This document shows, piece by piece, positions 1-8,094 of a stretch of DNA of 23,988 nucleotides. Source of the DNA: DATKGQ01 sp035510715. Its GTDB lineage: Bacteria > Patescibacteriota > Saccharimonadia > Saccharimonadales > UBA4665. Numbering within the stretch: position 1 is the stretch's first letter; each line of letters starts with the position of its first letter. Below the pieces are notes generated by a model that worked only from the letters and a program-made list of their open reading frames with translations, made no database searches and was not told where the DNA came from. The stretch spans positions 1 through 23,988 of the forward strand of contig DATKGQ010000014.1 of assembly GCA_035510715.1 (NCBI GenBank), given 5' to 3'. Both the position numbers and the translations under genes were made by a program.

Positions 1-167
1 ATATCGATCCGGTTGCCTTTGTAATTGACAGTTTTGGATATGCCGCCGATATCATTTGAAGCTTCAAAAACTATGGGTTTGATATTAGTTTTGTGTAGTA
101 ACTCATACGCCGCCGTTAACCCTGCCGGCCCCGCACCAATAATGATTGCAATTTTCTGTTTAGCCAT
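1..167 (-). CDS. FAD-dependent oxidoreductase (UDP-galactopyranose mutase/amine-oxidase-like), N-terminal part
   Basis: Only the first 55 codons lie inside the window; the gene runs off the left edge. The N-terminus is a textbook FAD-binding Rossmann fold: beta strand KIAIIIGAGPAGLTAAYEL (GxGxxG at about residues 11-16), an acidic residue ending the second strand (VFEAS, about 33-37), and the DIGG motif after it. The continuation VNYKGNRID resembles surface-glycan-associated NAD(P)/FAD oxidoreductases that carry on with an IGGHRFF-type motif, a family next to UDP-galactopyranose mutase and protoporphyrinogen oxidase. The gene starts 5 nt after the stop of the upstream GtrA-like gene on the same strand, so the two are probably co-transcribed. 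A flavoenzyme acting on a nucleotide sugar or lipid-linked glycan fits the context, but the substrate cannot be read from this fragment. Confidence 0.8.
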   Translation of the reverse strand, partial: MAKQKIAIIIGAGPAGLTAAYELLHKTNIKPIVFEASNDIGGISKTVNYKGNRID

Positions 168-172
168 ATGTG

Positions 173-589
173 TTAATTAAATAAGTATTTTTTCCTGGCA
201 CCAAAATTCCAAAAATAAACGATGAAAGTTGCTATCACATTGGAAAAGATATAGAAAAGACCTAACCCACTGGTTAAGATCCAAAAGATTAAGTCGTTTA
301 GCCCCAGGCCCACTAACCCTATCAGGCTAAAAAATAGAAATTCATGGGTTTGATTATGTAATTTGGAACCGTTAAATACCCAGAACTTACTTAACGCATA
401 ATTGACTAATAATCCGGCTATGAAGGAGATCGTGGCAGCTAGTAGATAATTAACGTGCCCATATTGTTTTAAAGCCACCAGCCCCACAAGATTTACGGCG
501 TAAGATGCTGTAGCAACAAAACCATATCGGATGAATTGGGTGTAATTATTATGTGATTTATTGAGAAAAACTTCTTTTAATTTAGCCAT
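173..589 (-). CDS. GtrA-like four-helix membrane protein
   Basis: This 138-residue protein has four hydrophobic segments (about 19-38, 47-68, 83-103 and 111-130) with the GtrA-family pattern: QFIRYGFVATASYAVNL early, NYALSKFWVF after the second helix, and a closing NFGARKKYLF. GtrA proteins are thought to move polyprenyl-phosphate-linked sugars across the membrane for glycosylation of surface polymers. ATG at 589 is chosen over the GTG one codon upstream because a TATAAT box (603-598) lies 8 nt before it, with no Shine-Dalgarno sequence. The next gene, an FAD oxidoreductase, begins 5 nt downstream, so the pair forms an operon. A second GtrA paralogue lies at 7674-8078 in the same cluster. Confidence 0.85.
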   Translation of the reverse strand: MAKLKEVFLNKSHNNYTQFIRYGFVATASYAVNLVGLVALKQYGHVNYLLAATISFIAGLLVNYALSKFWVFNGSKLHNQTHEFLFFSLIGLVGLGLNDLIFWILTSGLGLFYIFSNVIATFIVYFWNFGARKKYLFN

Positions 590-597
590 CACTTATA

Positions 598-603
598 ATT
601 ATA
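598..603 (-). promoter_or_regulatory. -10 box of the gtrA-oxidoreductase operon, probably leaderless
   Basis: A perfect TATAAT on the minus strand is followed by 8 nt (TATAAGTG) and then ATG. Transcription would start at or next to the start codon. No convincing -35 box was seen. Confidence 0.5.
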
Positions 604-615
604 ATAATCTATGCG

Positions 616-826
616 TACAGTTAATATAGCCAGGTTATCATAGGATTTTTATTCCTGTAGAGTTATTATGTCCCAATGATTGTAGTAATAATCGCCGGTG
701 GCGCCGGTACCAGGTTATGGCCTCTTTCGACACCGGAATATCCGAAGCAACTGTTAAAAATTAATAGTCCTGACCGGTCGCTACTCCAGCAAACCTATGA
801 CTGGGCAGAAGTATTATCTAAAAAAG
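616..826 (+). repeat. Direct repeat copy 1: promoter and 5' end of manC
   Basis: This aligns without gaps to 2646-2856. From 661 to 825 I count 16 differences in 165 positions (about 90% identity). Similarity is weaker across the upstream promoter part (616-660). The match stops abruptly after the lysine codons near 826, inside the coding sequence. All but two coding differences are synonymous. Confidence 0.9.
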
Positions 827-843
827 TTCTTATATTGATGTAA
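676..843 (+). pseudogene. Truncated 5' fragment of a mannose-1-phosphate guanylyltransferase gene
   Basis: Reading from ATG 676 gives 55 codons. The first 50 match the N-terminus of the intact manC at 2706 except for two residues (Asp-Trp in place of Gly-Arg at 42-43). They include the nucleotide-binding motif GGAGTRLWPLS. After the paired lysines the sequence diverges into five unrelated residues and a TAA at 841. More than 80% of the enzyme, including the catalytic pocket, is missing, so it cannot be functional. The opposite-strand membrane protein gene ends inside this fragment (stop at 814-816), which places the recombination junction near 826-830. Almost all differences from the intact copy are at silent positions, so both copies were under selection as working genes before this one was broken. 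Confidence 0.85.
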
Positions 844-2406
844 GGCCACTTTTATACTGTTGGCATTGTAAATCAACGCCTCGCTACCATCAGATAACTT
901 ATCAATCCTTTGCCATGGGCCTAGCTGTTGAGCAATTTGTGTCGCATTACAGACATTAGGAGAATTTGTAATTGAAGCTTGGTGGTCAAGAATGAATGGT
1001 ACTTGTATGGCGGGGGTATTAACGATTTTGCTAAACGCACTGGTGTCAAAGAATAAATCAGCTGGCTTAACTTTAGAGTCAGGCAAACAACTTAAGGGCA
1101 GTAGTTTAGAACTCTCGTTTGAATAGTAATCTGCGGGTATAGCCGTATCCATGCTTGCATAGCCATATGGGAATTTATGATTGCCCATATACAGATCTGC
1201 CGCTGAAATATGTTTGTCTATCTTAAAACTGCTGACCCAATGGACTGAAGCTGCATAAGCTAGGCTAACAACGTTAAAGGCCAGAACCAGGCCGATAAAT
1301 AAATACATATACCGGTTTTTGTTAAACGTCTGCAAAACAATAATTGTCAATAAAATGAAAGCCGGGACAGTCATAATTAAATATCGTGATGTCTCGGCTA
1401 TTAGTGCCTGACCACTCAGAATATATAGAGCTATATTTACTATGAATATTACAGCTATCAAGATTAGGGGTCTGCGGGATGTCTTTTTTGTAAAGTAAAC
1501 CCATACTGACATCCCCAATAGGACCACACCGGACCCTAAATTAAGAAGTTGTCGCGGGAATCCAGCGCCCGCTCCGCCACTATATAAAGAAGCAAGTTCT
1601 TTTATGGTCAGTTTGATGCTTTTAAGAATTGTTGTAACGGTAAGTGTCAGGTGGTTGCCAGTGGTATAGAACTGAACGCCTGCCAAGTCGTGCACCAAGG
1701 CAAATAACAACCTAGAACCCAGTATTCCTAAAATACTAATTGCGATCAGTAGCAGCAACGGCTGGAATGTTTGTTTAGTGCGATTACCCCTAAACCACTC
1801 AAACGCCAAAAACAAAAGGACTGGCAATAATGTCATATATATTTGCAGGGGATCCGAGAAGAATAATAAGCTGGTAAATATCAAAAGCAGAATATATTGA
1901 TGCCATGGTTTACGTTTTGCGAACAGAAGGTAAGTCGCAATCAGGAAAACTCCGGCGGCAACTTCCAGATTACGAGAGTTACTGAACTGGGCCCAATAAA
2001 CTGAGCCGGATAAAAGGGATAACCACAATAACACCAAATAGAACAGCTTGCTTATTCTTACGTGTGGGAAAAAGTGTTTCCACAACATCTCCAGCGCGAT
2101 GCAAATTAATACAAACGTAACTATGTTGATCAACATAGTCATGATGATAAGTTTCAATCTCGGTGACCCCGGCAAAATATCAAGGGGTATATATATAAAT
2201 AACATCTTCAGGATGTAATTAGCCGATCCTATAGTGCTTGCAGTGTGCATACCATGCAGCCACTGATGAGCTAAGACTTGCTGTCCAAGAAGATCGTACG
2301 ATGGTGCTTGTGTAAAAAACCTGAATATCGTCCAAGCGGAAACTATCATGCTCCCTAACACGAAGGTGGCTAATCGGATATATCGCATGGAGGTAAGTTT
2401 ATGCAT
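814..2406 (-). CDS. Polytopic membrane protein, possible GT-C-type glycosyltransferase
   Basis: This 530-residue protein has about ten or eleven hydrophobic helices in its first ~390 residues and a soluble C-terminal portion. After the first helix it has SYDLLGQQVLAHQWLHG, which recalls the acidic residue in the first extracytoplasmic loop of GT-C glycosyltransferases that use polyprenyl-phosphate sugars. I could not match a named family, so that role is inferred from fold pattern and from the sugar genes on both sides. The last five or six codons and the TAA lie antisense to the truncated manC fragment, so the present C-terminus was probably created by recombination. Start ATG 2406 follows a GATACT -10-like box by 9 nt and lacks a Shine-Dalgarno sequence; the ATG at codon 7 is an alternative. 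Confidence 0.7.
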   Translation of the reverse strand: MHKLTSMRYIRLATFVLGSMIVSAWTIFRFFTQAPSYDLLGQQVLAHQWLHGMHTASTIGSANYILKMLFIYIPLDILPGSPRLKLIIMTMLINIVTFVLICIALEMLWKHFFPHVRISKLFYLVLLWLSLLSGSVYWAQFSNSRNLEVAAGVFLIATYLLFAKRKPWHQYILLLIFTSLLFFSDPLQIYMTLLPVLLFLAFEWFRGNRTKQTFQPLLLLIAISILGILGSRLLFALVHDLAGVQFYTTGNHLTLTVTTILKSIKLTIKELASLYSGGAGAGFPRQLLNLGSGVVLLGMSVWVYFTKKTSRRPLILIAVIFIVNIALYILSGQALIAETSRYLIMTVPAFILLTIIVLQTFNKNRYMYLFIGLVLAFNVVSLAYAASVHWVSSFKIDKHISAADLYMGNHKFPYGYASMDTAIPADYYSNESSKLLPLSCLPDSKVKPADLFFDTSAFSKIVNTPAIQVPFILDHQASITNSPNVCNATQIAQQLGPWQRIDKLSDGSEALIYNANSIKVALHQYKNFFR

Positions 2407-2645
2407 TTATATAAGAGTATCTTCTCATAGGCCCCTTTATCCGACAACTGACCCTGTTTAAACAATTTTTGCCACCGGCTTAATCCGTAATTTAACCCAC
2501 AATTTATAGAATTTATCTTTCATTGTATTTTATTTTTATCATTTATATCCTAAATATTATCTTTGTCTTTTCTCCCTTCAATGATATTTTCCATTGCAGC
2601 TATTGTAGTTAACATAGAGTTGCTTTGATTGTTATATCTATGCAA
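2407..2645. other. AT-rich spacer between divergent genes
   Basis: No convincing gene. On the minus strand ATG 2523 opens a 21-codon frame to TAA 2458. A +1 shifted frame then continues with protein-like codons into the start of the membrane protein gene, so this may be a decayed coding remnant. It is too short to identify. The promoter of manC lies at the right end. Confidence 0.3.
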
Positions 2646-2655
2646 TACAGATAAT
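2625..2655 (+). promoter_or_regulatory. Possible manC promoter
   Basis: TTGATT (2625-2630) and GATAAT (2650-2655) are separated by 19 bp. The -10 region falls in the part conserved between the two repeat copies. The spacing is long, so this is tentative. Confidence 0.3.
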
Positions 2656-2856
2656 ACGCGTGGATTATTATTGGAATTTTGTTGCCGTCGAGTTATTATG
2701 TCCCAATGATTGTGGTGATAATAGCTGGGGGTGCCGGGACAAGACTATGGCCTCTTTCAACACCGGAATATCCGAAGCAACTGCTAAAAATTAATAGCCC
2801 TGACCGGTCGCTTCTCCAACAAACCTATGGCCGGGCAGAAGTATTATCTAAAAAAA
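2646..2856 (+). repeat. Direct repeat copy 2: promoter and 5' end of intact manC
   Basis: This is the partner of 616-826 in the same orientation, about 2.03 kb apart. It covers the presumed promoter, the start codon and the first ~50 codons of the intact guanylyltransferase gene. Confidence 0.9.
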
Positions 2857-3746
2857 TATACGTAGTATCAGAAGTTAGCCATATAGCTCATGTCCGGGAA
2901 CAATTATCAAATTTATCGGATGAGCATTTTATTGTCGAACCCGCCAGGCGGGGGACCTCTAACTGTCTTGCACTGGCTTTAACCTATATTTCGAAACGCG
3001 AAGACAATGATGAACCGATAGCCTTTATATCTGCCGATCATTTTATTAAGGACACAACTGGCTTTAAACGTAGCTTTAAAGTCGCCGGAGACGTTTCTAA
3101 AAAAACCAAACGCATTGTTCTTGTTGGCATCGAACCCGATTATCCGGCAACTGGTTTTGGTTATATAGAAAAGGGTGAATCGTTAAAGTACAAGGATATT
3201 GTTTTTAATGTTAAATCCTTCAAGGAAAAACCTTCTCTGGAAGTTGCTGAAAGCTATCTTAAAGCAGGCCGGTATCTTTGGAATTGCAGTTATTTTGTGG
3301 GCTCAGTCAACGTTTTTAAATCCAGGATGTCTGAGTATGCCCCGAACTTGTACAGTAACTTTGATCTATTAAAAAAAGCAAAATCCAAGCAATTGAATGA
3401 CGTTTATCTAAGTTTAGAAAAAGACACTATCGATTATGCCTTGATTGAGAAAGTCCCTGATTTGCTGGTAGTGCCGGCTTCGTTTGACTGGATCGATGTC
3501 GGGTCATTCTCCGATTGGTTTAAAATTGTTGGACATGATAAAAACGGTAACCATATTATCGGTGAAAGTGTTGAAGTCATAAATTTAAAGGACAGCTTTA
3601 TCCAGAATCACGGCAAAAAGCCGCTGGCCGTGATCGGACTGGAAAATGTCGTGATAATAAATACTGATAACGGGGTTCTAATAACCCATAAAGACTTAAC
3701 CCAGCACGTGGGGGACATCAGCAAGCGTTTCAATAAAGAAGCCTAA
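2706..3746 (+). CDS. manC: Mannose-1-phosphate guanylyltransferase
   Basis: The enzyme makes GDP-mannose from mannose-1-phosphate and GTP, the donor for mannosyl and derived deoxysugar transfer. The 346-residue product has the family motifs in order: GGAGTRLWPLS (8-18) for nucleotide binding, SADH (109-112), FKEKP (172-176), WNCSYF (192-197) and FDWIDVGSF (260-268). The length fits the single-domain form without the C-terminal phosphomannose isomerase. ATG 2706 is preferred to upstream TTG codons: the homologous duplicate at 676 has a stop codon just upstream in this frame, yet keeps this ATG. No Shine-Dalgarno sequence is evident. The gene converges with a GT4 glycosyltransferase, leaving only 2 nt between the stops. 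Confidence 0.93.
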   Translation: MIVVIIAGGAGTRLWPLSTPEYPKQLLKINSPDRSLLQQTYGRAEVLSKKIYVVSEVSHIAHVREQLSNLSDEHFIVEPARRGTSNCLALALTYISKREDNDEPIAFISADHFIKDTTGFKRSFKVAGDVSKKTKRIVLVGIEPDYPATGFGYIEKGESLKYKDIVFNVKSFKEKPSLEVAESYLKAGRYLWNCSYFVGSVNVFKSRMSEYAPNLYSNFDLLKKAKSKQLNDVYLSLEKDTIDYALIEKVPDLLVVPASFDWIDVGSFSDWFKIVGHDKNGNHIIGESVEVINLKDSFIQNHGKKPLAVIGLENVVIINTDNGVLITHKDLTQHVGDISKRFNKEA

Positions 3747-3748
3747 AG

Positions 3749-4852
3749 TTATTTAATAACCGAAACCAAAAAAGACCGCAGATTATTTTTGAATTCAGTA
3801 ACTGAAAATTGTGAAGCGGCTTTTTTTATATAACCACTGTCGAATTTTTGAGGATTAAAAGACTTCAAAACTTGCGCCAGACTGGCAGCTGTTTGTTTAG
3901 GGAAAAACAGACCGGTCTTGGACTCGGTAATGTAATCAAGTGCTCCGCCGGCTTTGTAGGCAATGACCGGCGTACCGGCCGCTAAAGCTTCGACAGCGGC
4001 AATGCCGAAATCTTCTTTAACTGGGAAAATAAACGCCTCGGCTGATTCTAAATGTTGGGCCATCGATTGGTCGCTGACTTTGGTTAAAAAAGTAATTGTC
4101 GGTCCGGCCATATGAACCAGTCTCTTATGGTCAGGACCATCACCAAGGACTGTTAGTCCCAAGCCGAGCTTAGTACAGGCGGCGACAGCTAGGTCGGTTT
4201 TTTTATAGGGAGTTTGCCGGCCGGCAGTTACGAAACCGGTTCTTTTTTGTTTAGTGTCTTTAAAGCGGTCGGTATCGACCGGCGGATGGATGACAGTCGA
4301 TTCACGGCCATAGCAGCGTTTGATCTCTGACTGTGAGAAAGTTGAATTAGCAATTAAGTAATTTGGTTTTTGGGCAGCCCTAATGTCCCAGCGCCGCATC
4401 GGTTTAACAAGTAGCTTTAGACCGATTCTTGCCAGCCAGCCGAAATACTTGAATCCCGGTGACTTAATATACTCATCGTAACGCCGCCAGTAATATTGGG
4501 TCGGTGAATGACAATAACAAATATGGATAGTCGTAGGGTCAGTTTTAACAGCTTTAGCCTCAGCTCCGCTGGATGAAATTACCAGGTCGTAGTCACTTAG
4601 GTCAAGTTGGCTGAAACTTATCGCTCTCAGCAGTGGTAAAAATTTTCTGAAACTTTTCGGTAAATGCTGCAGCCATAATGTATGGACATCGGCATCGCGG
4701 AACCAGCTGGTAGCTTTCGGGTCATATTGCGAGGTATAGATTGGCGCCTGCGGGAACATCTGATGCAGTGCCAGCAATACCCGCTCAGCCCCTCCAACTC
4801 CCACTAGCCAGTCGCAAACCAGGGCAACCTTTAAGTTGCCTAAGTCTTCCAT
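3749..4852 (-). CDS. GT4-family glycosyltransferase
   Basis: This 367-residue GT-B fold enzyme transfers a sugar from a nucleotide donor, plausibly GDP-mannose given the adjacent manC. The N-terminal domain starts KVALVCDWLVGVGGAERV, the usual acceptor-side glycine-rich loop, and includes CHSPTQYYW near 114-122. The C-terminal donor domain has GRQTPYKKTD (about 211-220) and the E-x7-E motif EDFGIAAVE with glutamates at about 280 and 288. Similar proteins include WbaZ/MtfB-type mannosyltransferases. ATG 4852 is chosen over a TTG 24 nt upstream; it lies one base after the TAG of the upstream phosphoglycosyltransferase, so translation is probably coupled. It is expected to act on the cytoplasmic face, adding an early sugar to the lipid-linked intermediate. 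Confidence 0.9.
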   Translation of the reverse strand: MEDLGNLKVALVCDWLVGVGGAERVLLALHQMFPQAPIYTSQYDPKATSWFRDADVHTLWLQHLPKSFRKFLPLLRAISFSQLDLSDYDLVISSSGAEAKAVKTDPTTIHICYCHSPTQYYWRRYDEYIKSPGFKYFGWLARIGLKLLVKPMRRWDIRAAQKPNYLIANSTFSQSEIKRCYGRESTVIHPPVDTDRFKDTKQKRTGFVTAGRQTPYKKTDLAVAACTKLGLGLTVLGDGPDHKRLVHMAGPTITFLTKVSDQSMAQHLESAEAFIFPVKEDFGIAAVEALAAGTPVIAYKAGGALDYITESKTGLFFPKQTAASLAQVLKSFNPQKFDSGYIKKAASQFSVTEFKNNLRSFLVSVIK

Positions 4853-4853
4853 G

Positions 4854-6293
4854 CTAAGCGCCGCCCCGTTTATCAATAATCGCGCCGATGGTCTTGGCTA
4901 GGATTGTTAGATCAAGCCAGAAACTCCAGTTTTGGACATAGTATAAATCAAGTTTCCGGCGTTCCTCAAAGCTGATATTGCGCCGGCCGGAGACCTGCGC
5001 CAAACCGGTCAATCCTGACCGGACGCTTAAGATGGTGTGGCGTTTAGCATAGACCTCTAATTCTTCGGGGACTAATGAACGCGGGCCAACGAGGCTGATG
5101 TCCCCCTTAACGATATTAAAAAGTTGCGGCAGCTCATCGAGACTAGTGGCCCGCAGGAAATTGCCGAGTTTACTGTAACGTGGATCATGTGGTATCTGAT
5201 CGCCGTTGTCCCGGTAAGCAGTAATAAGCTGCGGTTCGCCCATTTTAGTAAAGGCCGCTTCCGGCGATAAGTTATGGTACGTTTTTTTAATAGTCCGGAA
5301 TTTATAAACGGTAAATTTTTGATCATAGCGGGTTAAGCGGGTTTGTTTTAGCAATATCGGTCCATGGTCGTAAAGCTTAATAACAATGGCAATGATCAGC
5401 ATAAACGGCAAAGCTATCAGTTGTAGTAGGCCGCCAACCAGAATATCGAAAAGACGTTTTACGATTCTCCCCCAACCGAAAAGCGCGGTCTCATTAACGG
5501 CGATGACCGGAATGGCCGAGCGGAATAATTCGACATCGATGTTACCGACAAATAACTCCGTGTTGCCGGGGACAAACCGGTAGGCAATATGATGACGCTG
5601 GGCAAATTCTAGAATTTCCTGATTACGCGACTCGTCAACGTATAATTCGGTTTGGATAATGGCGTCGAAACTATCGGCTTTGACTGACTCCAGCATCGTC
5701 TGGAAATCCGGGTAATTTTTGATATTAGAATGTCCGTAAATAGCCCGCTCGCTGCCGACGACGCCGACAATGTAATAGCCTGACTGGCGGCTGTTATACA
5801 GAGATTCAACTAACTCTCTGGCAACGGCAGTATTACCGGTCAAAACGACATTTGTTAAGCCGACGCGGAACCTGAACATTAATGTCTGAGACAAACGGAT
5901 AATGTTTCGCACGATTACTAAAGCTATGAAGCCAAAAGCAAAGCCGAAGATTACCACTAATTTTGAAGGCAAGATCGGCTTCAGGGACAAATAATTCCAA
6001 AACACCACGAACAGCATGCCGATAAATGAGCCGATAAACAACCGGCCGATTTCACTGAAACGTTTTTCATAGATACTGTGGTTATACAGGCCAAGTAAGG
6101 CGAATGTCAGCACCCAGAAAGGTAAGAGCGCGGAGAAAACCAAGATGTAGGTCGTAATATGAACCGGATAGGCTACCGGCGCGTTAAATAAATGGGCTCT
6201 GACAAAAAATGCTCCTAAAAAAGCCACGACTAAAGCTACAACATCACCAATAATCAGGAATGAGTTGTAAATTAGCGAATTATTATTCTTCAT
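4854..6293 (-). CDS. Initiating polyprenyl-phosphate sugar phosphotransferase (WbaP/CpsE-like)
   Basis: This 479-residue membrane enzyme starts surface glycan synthesis by moving a sugar-1-phosphate from a nucleotide sugar onto undecaprenyl phosphate. It has four N-terminal helices (about 11-31, 48-68, 84-101, 111-130), a Rossmann-like middle domain (VVLTGNTAVARELVE, about 149-163), and a further helix at 283-305. The bacterial sugar transferase domain follows, with KFRTI (331-335), SLDELPQLFNIVKGDISLVGP (about 384-404) and SGLTGLAQVSGR (426-437). This is the full domain order of the long family form. It is the first gene of a two-gene operon with the GT4 enzyme. It is divergent from the O-antigen ligase across a 45-nt spacer, so both directions are probably controlled together. 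Confidence 0.92.
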   Translation of the reverse strand: MKNNNSLIYNSFLIIGDVVALVVAFLGAFFVRAHLFNAPVAYPVHITTYILVFSALLPFWVLTFALLGLYNHSIYEKRFSEIGRLFIGSFIGMLFVVFWNYLSLKPILPSKLVVIFGFAFGFIALVIVRNIIRLSQTLMFRFRVGLTNVVLTGNTAVARELVESLYNSRQSGYYIVGVVGSERAIYGHSNIKNYPDFQTMLESVKADSFDAIIQTELYVDESRNQEILEFAQRHHIAYRFVPGNTELFVGNIDVELFRSAIPVIAVNETALFGWGRIVKRLFDILVGGLLQLIALPFMLIIAIVIKLYDHGPILLKQTRLTRYDQKFTVYKFRTIKKTYHNLSPEAAFTKMGEPQLITAYRDNGDQIPHDPRYSKLGNFLRATSLDELPQLFNIVKGDISLVGPRSLVPEELEVYAKRHTILSVRSGLTGLAQVSGRRNISFEERRKLDLYYVQNWSFWLDLTILAKTIGAIIDKRGGA

Positions 6294-6318
6294 AAACGTT
6301 TTTTGTGGACTAATTCCG

Positions 6319-6332
6319 TATAATGAATTGTA
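6319..6332. promoter_or_regulatory. Divergent -10 boxes between the initiating transferase and the ligase
   Basis: TATAAT at 6319-6324 faces the ligase gene and would give an untranslated leader of only about 8 nt. TACAAT on the minus strand (6332-6327) faces the transferase operon. The boxes are 2 bp apart, so RNA polymerase can probably occupy only one at a time. Confidence 0.45.
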
Positions 6333-6338
6333 ACACTT

Positions 6339-7661
6339 ATGCGTAGATTAAGACTTTGGAAAACTGCTAATTGGCTTGTCGCGCTAATCGCAATTATTTT
6401 ACTTATTGTGCCATTCCAGGCTTTTATAACTGTCTGGTTGTCGAGTTTGATCGGCCACTATACCGCCTTGCGGCTTTGGGATGAAGTTTGTTTAGGATTG
6501 GCCCTTTTATTGGCGGCTGCATTACTACTGCATAGCCGGCCGTTGCGCCGGGTTTTTTATCAGTGGCGCCTGGTCTGGCTGATATTAGCTTATGCCGTAT
6601 TGGTACTGGTTTGCGGCGCGGTTGCCATTGTCCGGCATCAGGTGACTTCTAAAGCGTTGGGATACGGGTTAATTGTGGATTTACGGTTTTTGGTATTCTT
6701 TTTAGTTTGCGCGGTTGCGGCTTCATCGACAGTTTGGCTTAAACGGCATTGGCGCGAATTGCTTTTCGGGCCGGCCGTAGTCGTAGTTATTTTCGGTCTG
6801 TTTCAGCACTTTGTGCTGTCCAAAGATTTTTTAAAACATTTCGGGTACGGGCCGGATACAATCCGACCTTATCAAACCGTCAATCAGAATAATCATTACG
6901 TGCGTATCAGCTCAACCCTGCGCGGCCCCAATCCACTAGGAGCTTATCTGCTGGTTATATTAAGCGGGTTAATGGTCTACGCTATGAAATTAAAAAAAGT
7001 TTGGCCTTTGACGGCGGTGGCGGTCTTTGGTATAGCCGGTTTAATCTGCCTGTTTTATAGCTATTCGCGTGGCGCCTGGGTCGGCAGCGTCGTTGCGGTG
7101 GGACTGGTTGTTGTCATCGGTCTTAGCCTTAAGAAAAGACAATACACTTACATTATCGCCGGGCTTTTCGGATTAGTTATTATTGGTGCTGTTACGACAA
7201 TTGCCCTGCGGCATAACAGCCGGTTTGAGGATATCATATTTCATACCAACCAAAACTCAACGGTCACTACCAGTTCCGACCAGGCCCATGAAAGTTATTT
7301 TCGCAGCGGGCTAAGTGATGTTATCCACCAGCCGCTTGGCCATGGTCCCGGTACGGCCGGCCCGGCTTCGGTTTATAACAATCATCCGGCCCGCCTAGCT
7401 GAGAATTATTTCCTGCAAATCGGGCAGGAAACTGGCTGGTTGGGCCTCGTCCTCTTCATCGCCATAAACTGGTTCGTTGGCAAGCAACTATGGGATAAGC
7501 GTCGTGACAGTCTGGCACTGCTATTGCTGGCTACTCTAATTGGCATCAGCCTGGTGAATATGCTCTCCTATGCCTGGACTGACGACAGCTTAAGTTATAT
7601 CTGGTGGGGTCTGGCCGGAATTATGCTCTCTCCCAAACTGCCTTCGCCCAAAAAGGTCTAA
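6339..7661 (+). CDS. O-antigen ligase/polymerase-like membrane protein
   Basis: This 440-residue protein has about eleven hydrophobic segments and the Wzy/WaaL-type O-antigen ligase pattern: SSTLRGPNPLGAYL (about 191-204), YSYSRGAWVG (about 240), then the large periplasmic loop with HESYFRSGLSDVIHQPLGHG and the AENYFLQIGQETGWLG stretch before the last helices. Members join or polymerise lipid-linked glycans on the outer face of the membrane. In a bacterium probably lacking an outer membrane, the acceptor could be a surface protein or cell-wall polymer, but this is inference. No Shine-Dalgarno sequence precedes the ATG, and a TATAAT lies 14 nt upstream. The GtrA gene follows 12 nt downstream. 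Confidence 0.88.
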   Translation: MRRLRLWKTANWLVALIAIILLIVPFQAFITVWLSSLIGHYTALRLWDEVCLGLALLLAAALLLHSRPLRRVFYQWRLVWLILAYAVLVLVCGAVAIVRHQVTSKALGYGLIVDLRFLVFFLVCAVAASSTVWLKRHWRELLFGPAVVVVIFGLFQHFVLSKDFLKHFGYGPDTIRPYQTVNQNNHYVRISSTLRGPNPLGAYLLVILSGLMVYAMKLKKVWPLTAVAVFGIAGLICLFYSYSRGAWVGSVVAVGLVVVIGLSLKKRQYTYIIAGLFGLVIIGAVTTIALRHNSRFEDIIFHTNQNSTVTTSSDQAHESYFRSGLSDVIHQPLGHGPGTAGPASVYNNHPARLAENYFLQIGQETGWLGLVLFIAINWFVGKQLWDKRRDSLALLLLATLIGISLVNMLSYAWTDDSLSYIWWGLAGIMLSPKLPSPKKV

Positions 7662-7673
7662 CCGACGCCGCAA

Positions 7674-8078
7674 ATGTCTAACTATTCAAAGAAAATCTGG
7701 CTGCAGTTTTTAAAATACCTGGTCGGCGGCGGCGTCTATTTCTGGAGCGGCTATCTGATTTTTGCGATCGGATATTCCGGTTTTCATATTAATTGGCTGT
7801 GGGCCAAGATGATAGCTGACGCAGTTGGCTGGACGCTGAATTATCTGATCCAGCGCTACTGGGCATTTGCCAACCCGGATTTAAACAAACATCGAAATAT
7901 GGTAACCAGCCGTTACCTGATGATAACTGCTCTCAATTTCTTAATCGATTATTCCATCGTGGCCAGTCTTAAACATTTCGGGTTGACACCGTATGCCGGG
8001 TTATTCATCTCATCCGGATTTTTTACAGTCTGGAATTACCTGTGGTACCGGTTTTTCGTATTTCGTGTACAATCCTAA
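7674..8078 (+). CDS. GtrA-like four-helix membrane protein (second copy)
   Basis: This 134-residue protein shows the GtrA pattern: a first helix with QFLKYLVGGGVYFWSGYL, then NYLIQRYWAF after helix two, and WNYLWYRFFVF at the end. It is predicted to take part in flipping lipid-linked sugars. It lies 12 nt after the ligase stop and is surely part of that operon. It is only loosely similar to the GtrA protein at 173-589, so the two are not a recent duplication. They may serve different sugars, each paired with its own transferases. Confidence 0.85.
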   Translation: MSNYSKKIWLQFLKYLVGGGVYFWSGYLIFAIGYSGFHINWLWAKMIADAVGWTLNYLIQRYWAFANPDLNKHRNMVTSRYLMITALNFLIDYSIVASLKHFGLTPYAGLFISSGFFTVWNYLWYRFFVFRVQS

Positions 8079-8094
8079 CAGGAGCCTAAAAAGG

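Noticed and set aside
2679..2705. TTG start giving manC nine extra N-terminal residues
   Set aside because: The duplicate copy has a TAG in this frame just upstream but keeps the ATG equivalent to 2706, and the enzyme family begins at that methionine.
7993..8094. 34-residue N-terminal extension of the LexA-like protein
   Set aside because: It lies within the GtrA gene in another frame, and a good ribosome binding site precedes ATG 8095.
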